In this document: positions 63,113 through 64,000 of the stretch, piece by piece
Numbering within the stretch: position 1 is the stretch's first letter
Layout: every line of letters begins with the position of its first letter
Source: Desulfamplus sp964425195
Lineage (GTDB): Bacteria; Desulfobacterota; Desulfobacteria; Desulfobacterales; Desulfobacteraceae
Direction: 5' to 3'
NCBI GenBank assembly: GCA_964425195.1
Contig: CAYRLG010000002.1
Location: forward strand, 62,001 to 126,000
Length of the DNA: 64,000 nucleotides
The notes under the pieces: generated by a model
The model's database searches: none
Told to the model about the DNA's origin: nothing
Seen by the model: the letters and a program-made list of their open reading frames with translations, nothing else
Made by a program: the position numbers and the translations under genes

Positions 63113-63167
63113 GAAAAAGAGAGATGCTTTAAAGTGCTTATCTCTATTATTTTACGTACATCTCTCT
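63113..63167 (-). terminator. Intra-operon hairpin with T-run
   Basis: On the minus strand AGAGAGATG (63167-63159) pairs with CATCTCTCT (63126-63118), followed by TTTTT. It lies between the TolQ-like gene and the two partner genes, so it may reduce their transcription relative to the channel gene. Confidence 0.5.
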
Positions 63168-63197
63168 GGAGAGTGAGTTAGGAATCAAAAAAGAGAT

Positions 63198-64000
63198 TCA
63201 TGTTGGTATAGAAAGCCTCAGTTTGCTGATGATATTAGCGTGGCAATAATCGTTGCAGTTATCCATAAAATTCTCCTCAGTTTTTTTTAGACTAATCATA
63301 AGTAGTTGAATAAAAAGTGCAGCAACTAAAGCTATCAATGTTGTGTCAAATGCAACAGCAAGTCCTGACGTAATTTCTTGCAACGATGTTTTTAGATATT
63401 CAAGCCCTTCATTCTTAATAAGAACCGTTCCGAAGCTGCCTATTGCCTGAGAGAGTCCAAGCACAGTTCCTATAAATCCAAGTACGGGAATTGCCCAAAC
63501 AAAACCTCTTATTAAGGCATAACTTGACTCCATCTGATCTTCATCGTTTTGAGCCTGAGCACGAATAAGTTCTGATACCTCTGCAATTAACCCTATATTT
63601 TTTAAATTTGCAAGTGCCCTCTCTATCCGGTTGAGTAGAACAAAGTGCTTTGGATCATCTACAAGACCATACATTCTAAAAAGAATATTTTTTGCTGTCT
63701 CCTTTGTCAATTCAAAGTCGTCAGTCTGGGGAACAACCATTAAAGAGAGAGCTTTTTGCTGAAAAGTGACCTTTCTCCACTTTATAAATAGAATAGAGAG
63801 AGACCAGCATGAGAAAAATACAATAAAAAAAGGGGTTATCCCCCGTTTAATAAATAGTTCTGTTATACTCAAAAAAAAATTAGTTGGAATAGTAAATTTA
63901 AGAGTTTCAGATATCTCCTTATAGTAAAATTGAGGCAGGTAAAATAGAATAAAGAGAAGTATTGCAAAGCAGAATGTAAGCGTAAGATTTACATCAGTAT
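63198..64000 (-). CDS. MotA/TolQ/ExbB-like proton-channel subunit, 5' end beyond the window
   Basis: The minus-strand frame is open from the stop at 63198 to the right edge, so the start lies outside; a TTG at 63872 that could pass for a start is internal. At least four spans are seen: LTFCFAILLFILFYLP (just inside the edge), FFIVFFSCWSLSILFIKW, VWAIPVLGFIGTVLGLSQAI, and TTLIALVAALFIQLLMISL. FVWAIPVLGFIGTVLGLS and SGLAVAFDTTLIALVAALF match the MotA/TolQ/ExbB core. With the two single-span proteins downstream it should form a proton-driven inner-membrane machine of unknown output. Confidence 0.82.
   Translation of the reverse strand, partial: TDVNLTLTFCFAILLFILFYLPQFYYKEISETLKFTIPTNFFLSITELFIKRGITPFFIVFFSCWSLSILFIKWRKVTFQQKALSLMVVPQTDDFELTKETAKNILFRMYGLVDDPKHFVLLNRIERALANLKNIGLIAEVSELIRAQAQNDEDQMESSYALIRGFVWAIPVLGFIGTVLGLSQAIGSFGTVLIKNEGLEYLKTSLQEITSGLAVAFDTTLIALVAALFIQLLMISLKKTEENFMDNCNDYCHANIISKLRLSIPT

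Noticed and set aside
63198..63872. TolQ-like gene starting at TTG 63872
   Set aside because: The frame stays open upstream to the window edge and encodes another membrane span, so this TTG is internal.
1..64000. CRISPR arrays, integrases, prophage or known defence islands
   Set aside because: No regularly spaced direct repeats, cas genes, phage structural genes or restriction genes were seen in the window.

Overview
The window is AT-rich chromosomal DNA of a Gram-negative, probably anaerobic or microaerotolerant bacterium. A deltaproteobacterial (Desulfobacterota) relative is my best inference. Supporting signs are a ferredoxin-dependent 2-oxoacid oxidoreductase cluster, a rubrerythrin, a DUF6125-type protein, a sigma54 activator, a corrinoid pathway, an outer-membrane beta-barrel, RlpA and AmpG, and many two-component and chemosensory proteins. 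No rRNA or species marker is present, so the assignment is not firm.

Layout. Bases 1-712 hold the N-terminal two thirds or less of a FadH-type 2,4-dienoyl-CoA reductase that runs off the left edge and starts at GTG. A 281-bp element with perfect 23-bp terminal inverted repeats lies at 831-1111. Bases 1117-11452 hold three large exported paralogs that share one roughly 310-residue N-terminal module but carry different C-terminal parts: a PGAP1-like hydrolase with MORN-like repeats, an HExxH protein with an IPT/TIG-like domain, and a second HExxH protein with a carboxypeptidase-regulatory-like domain. A decayed fourth copy of part of the module and a 369-bp tract of exact DNA identity show recent recombination. 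A PAS/sigma54 activator lies just upstream. At 14-19 kb come a GT2 synthase, UppP, a phosphomannomutase/phosphoglucomutase and a DUF6125-like protein. At 19.3-25.5 kb come an unknown membrane protein, a P-loop ATPase, the four Kor/Vor subunits (ferredoxin, alpha, beta, gamma) and an ACT protein, followed by a cyclic-nucleotide-binding protein and, on the other strand, an isocitrate-type dehydrogenase.

Bases 27656-39574 are a tight nine-gene minus-strand operon: hybrid kinase, CheR, receiver-less CheB, receiver-PAS-kinase, CheW, CheW-like protein, chemoreceptor, CheB and CheR-TPR. Several stops and starts overlap. No CheA is present, and the receptor tip departs from the usual sequence. Bases 39.7-44.3 kb hold RlpA, Lon, Hsp20 and rubrerythrin, a stress and envelope group. 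A spacer with three successive palindromes follows. Then come a second hybrid kinase, a Nudix hydrolase, a beta-barrel protein divergent from a large MscS-family channel, and an HD-GYP protein.

Bases 53.5-53.7 kb carry tRNA-Gly(GCC) and tRNA-Cys(GCA) behind a near-consensus promoter. They are followed by CobQ and CobO, a TSUP permease, catalase with its adjacent Fur/PerR regulator and a candidate operator, an unknown Ser-rich protein, an AmpG-like permease, and a three-gene MotA/TolQ-like plus two single-span ExbD-like membrane set that runs off the right edge. Start codons were re-chosen from ribosome-binding sites in many genes. Domain positions are estimates read by eye.
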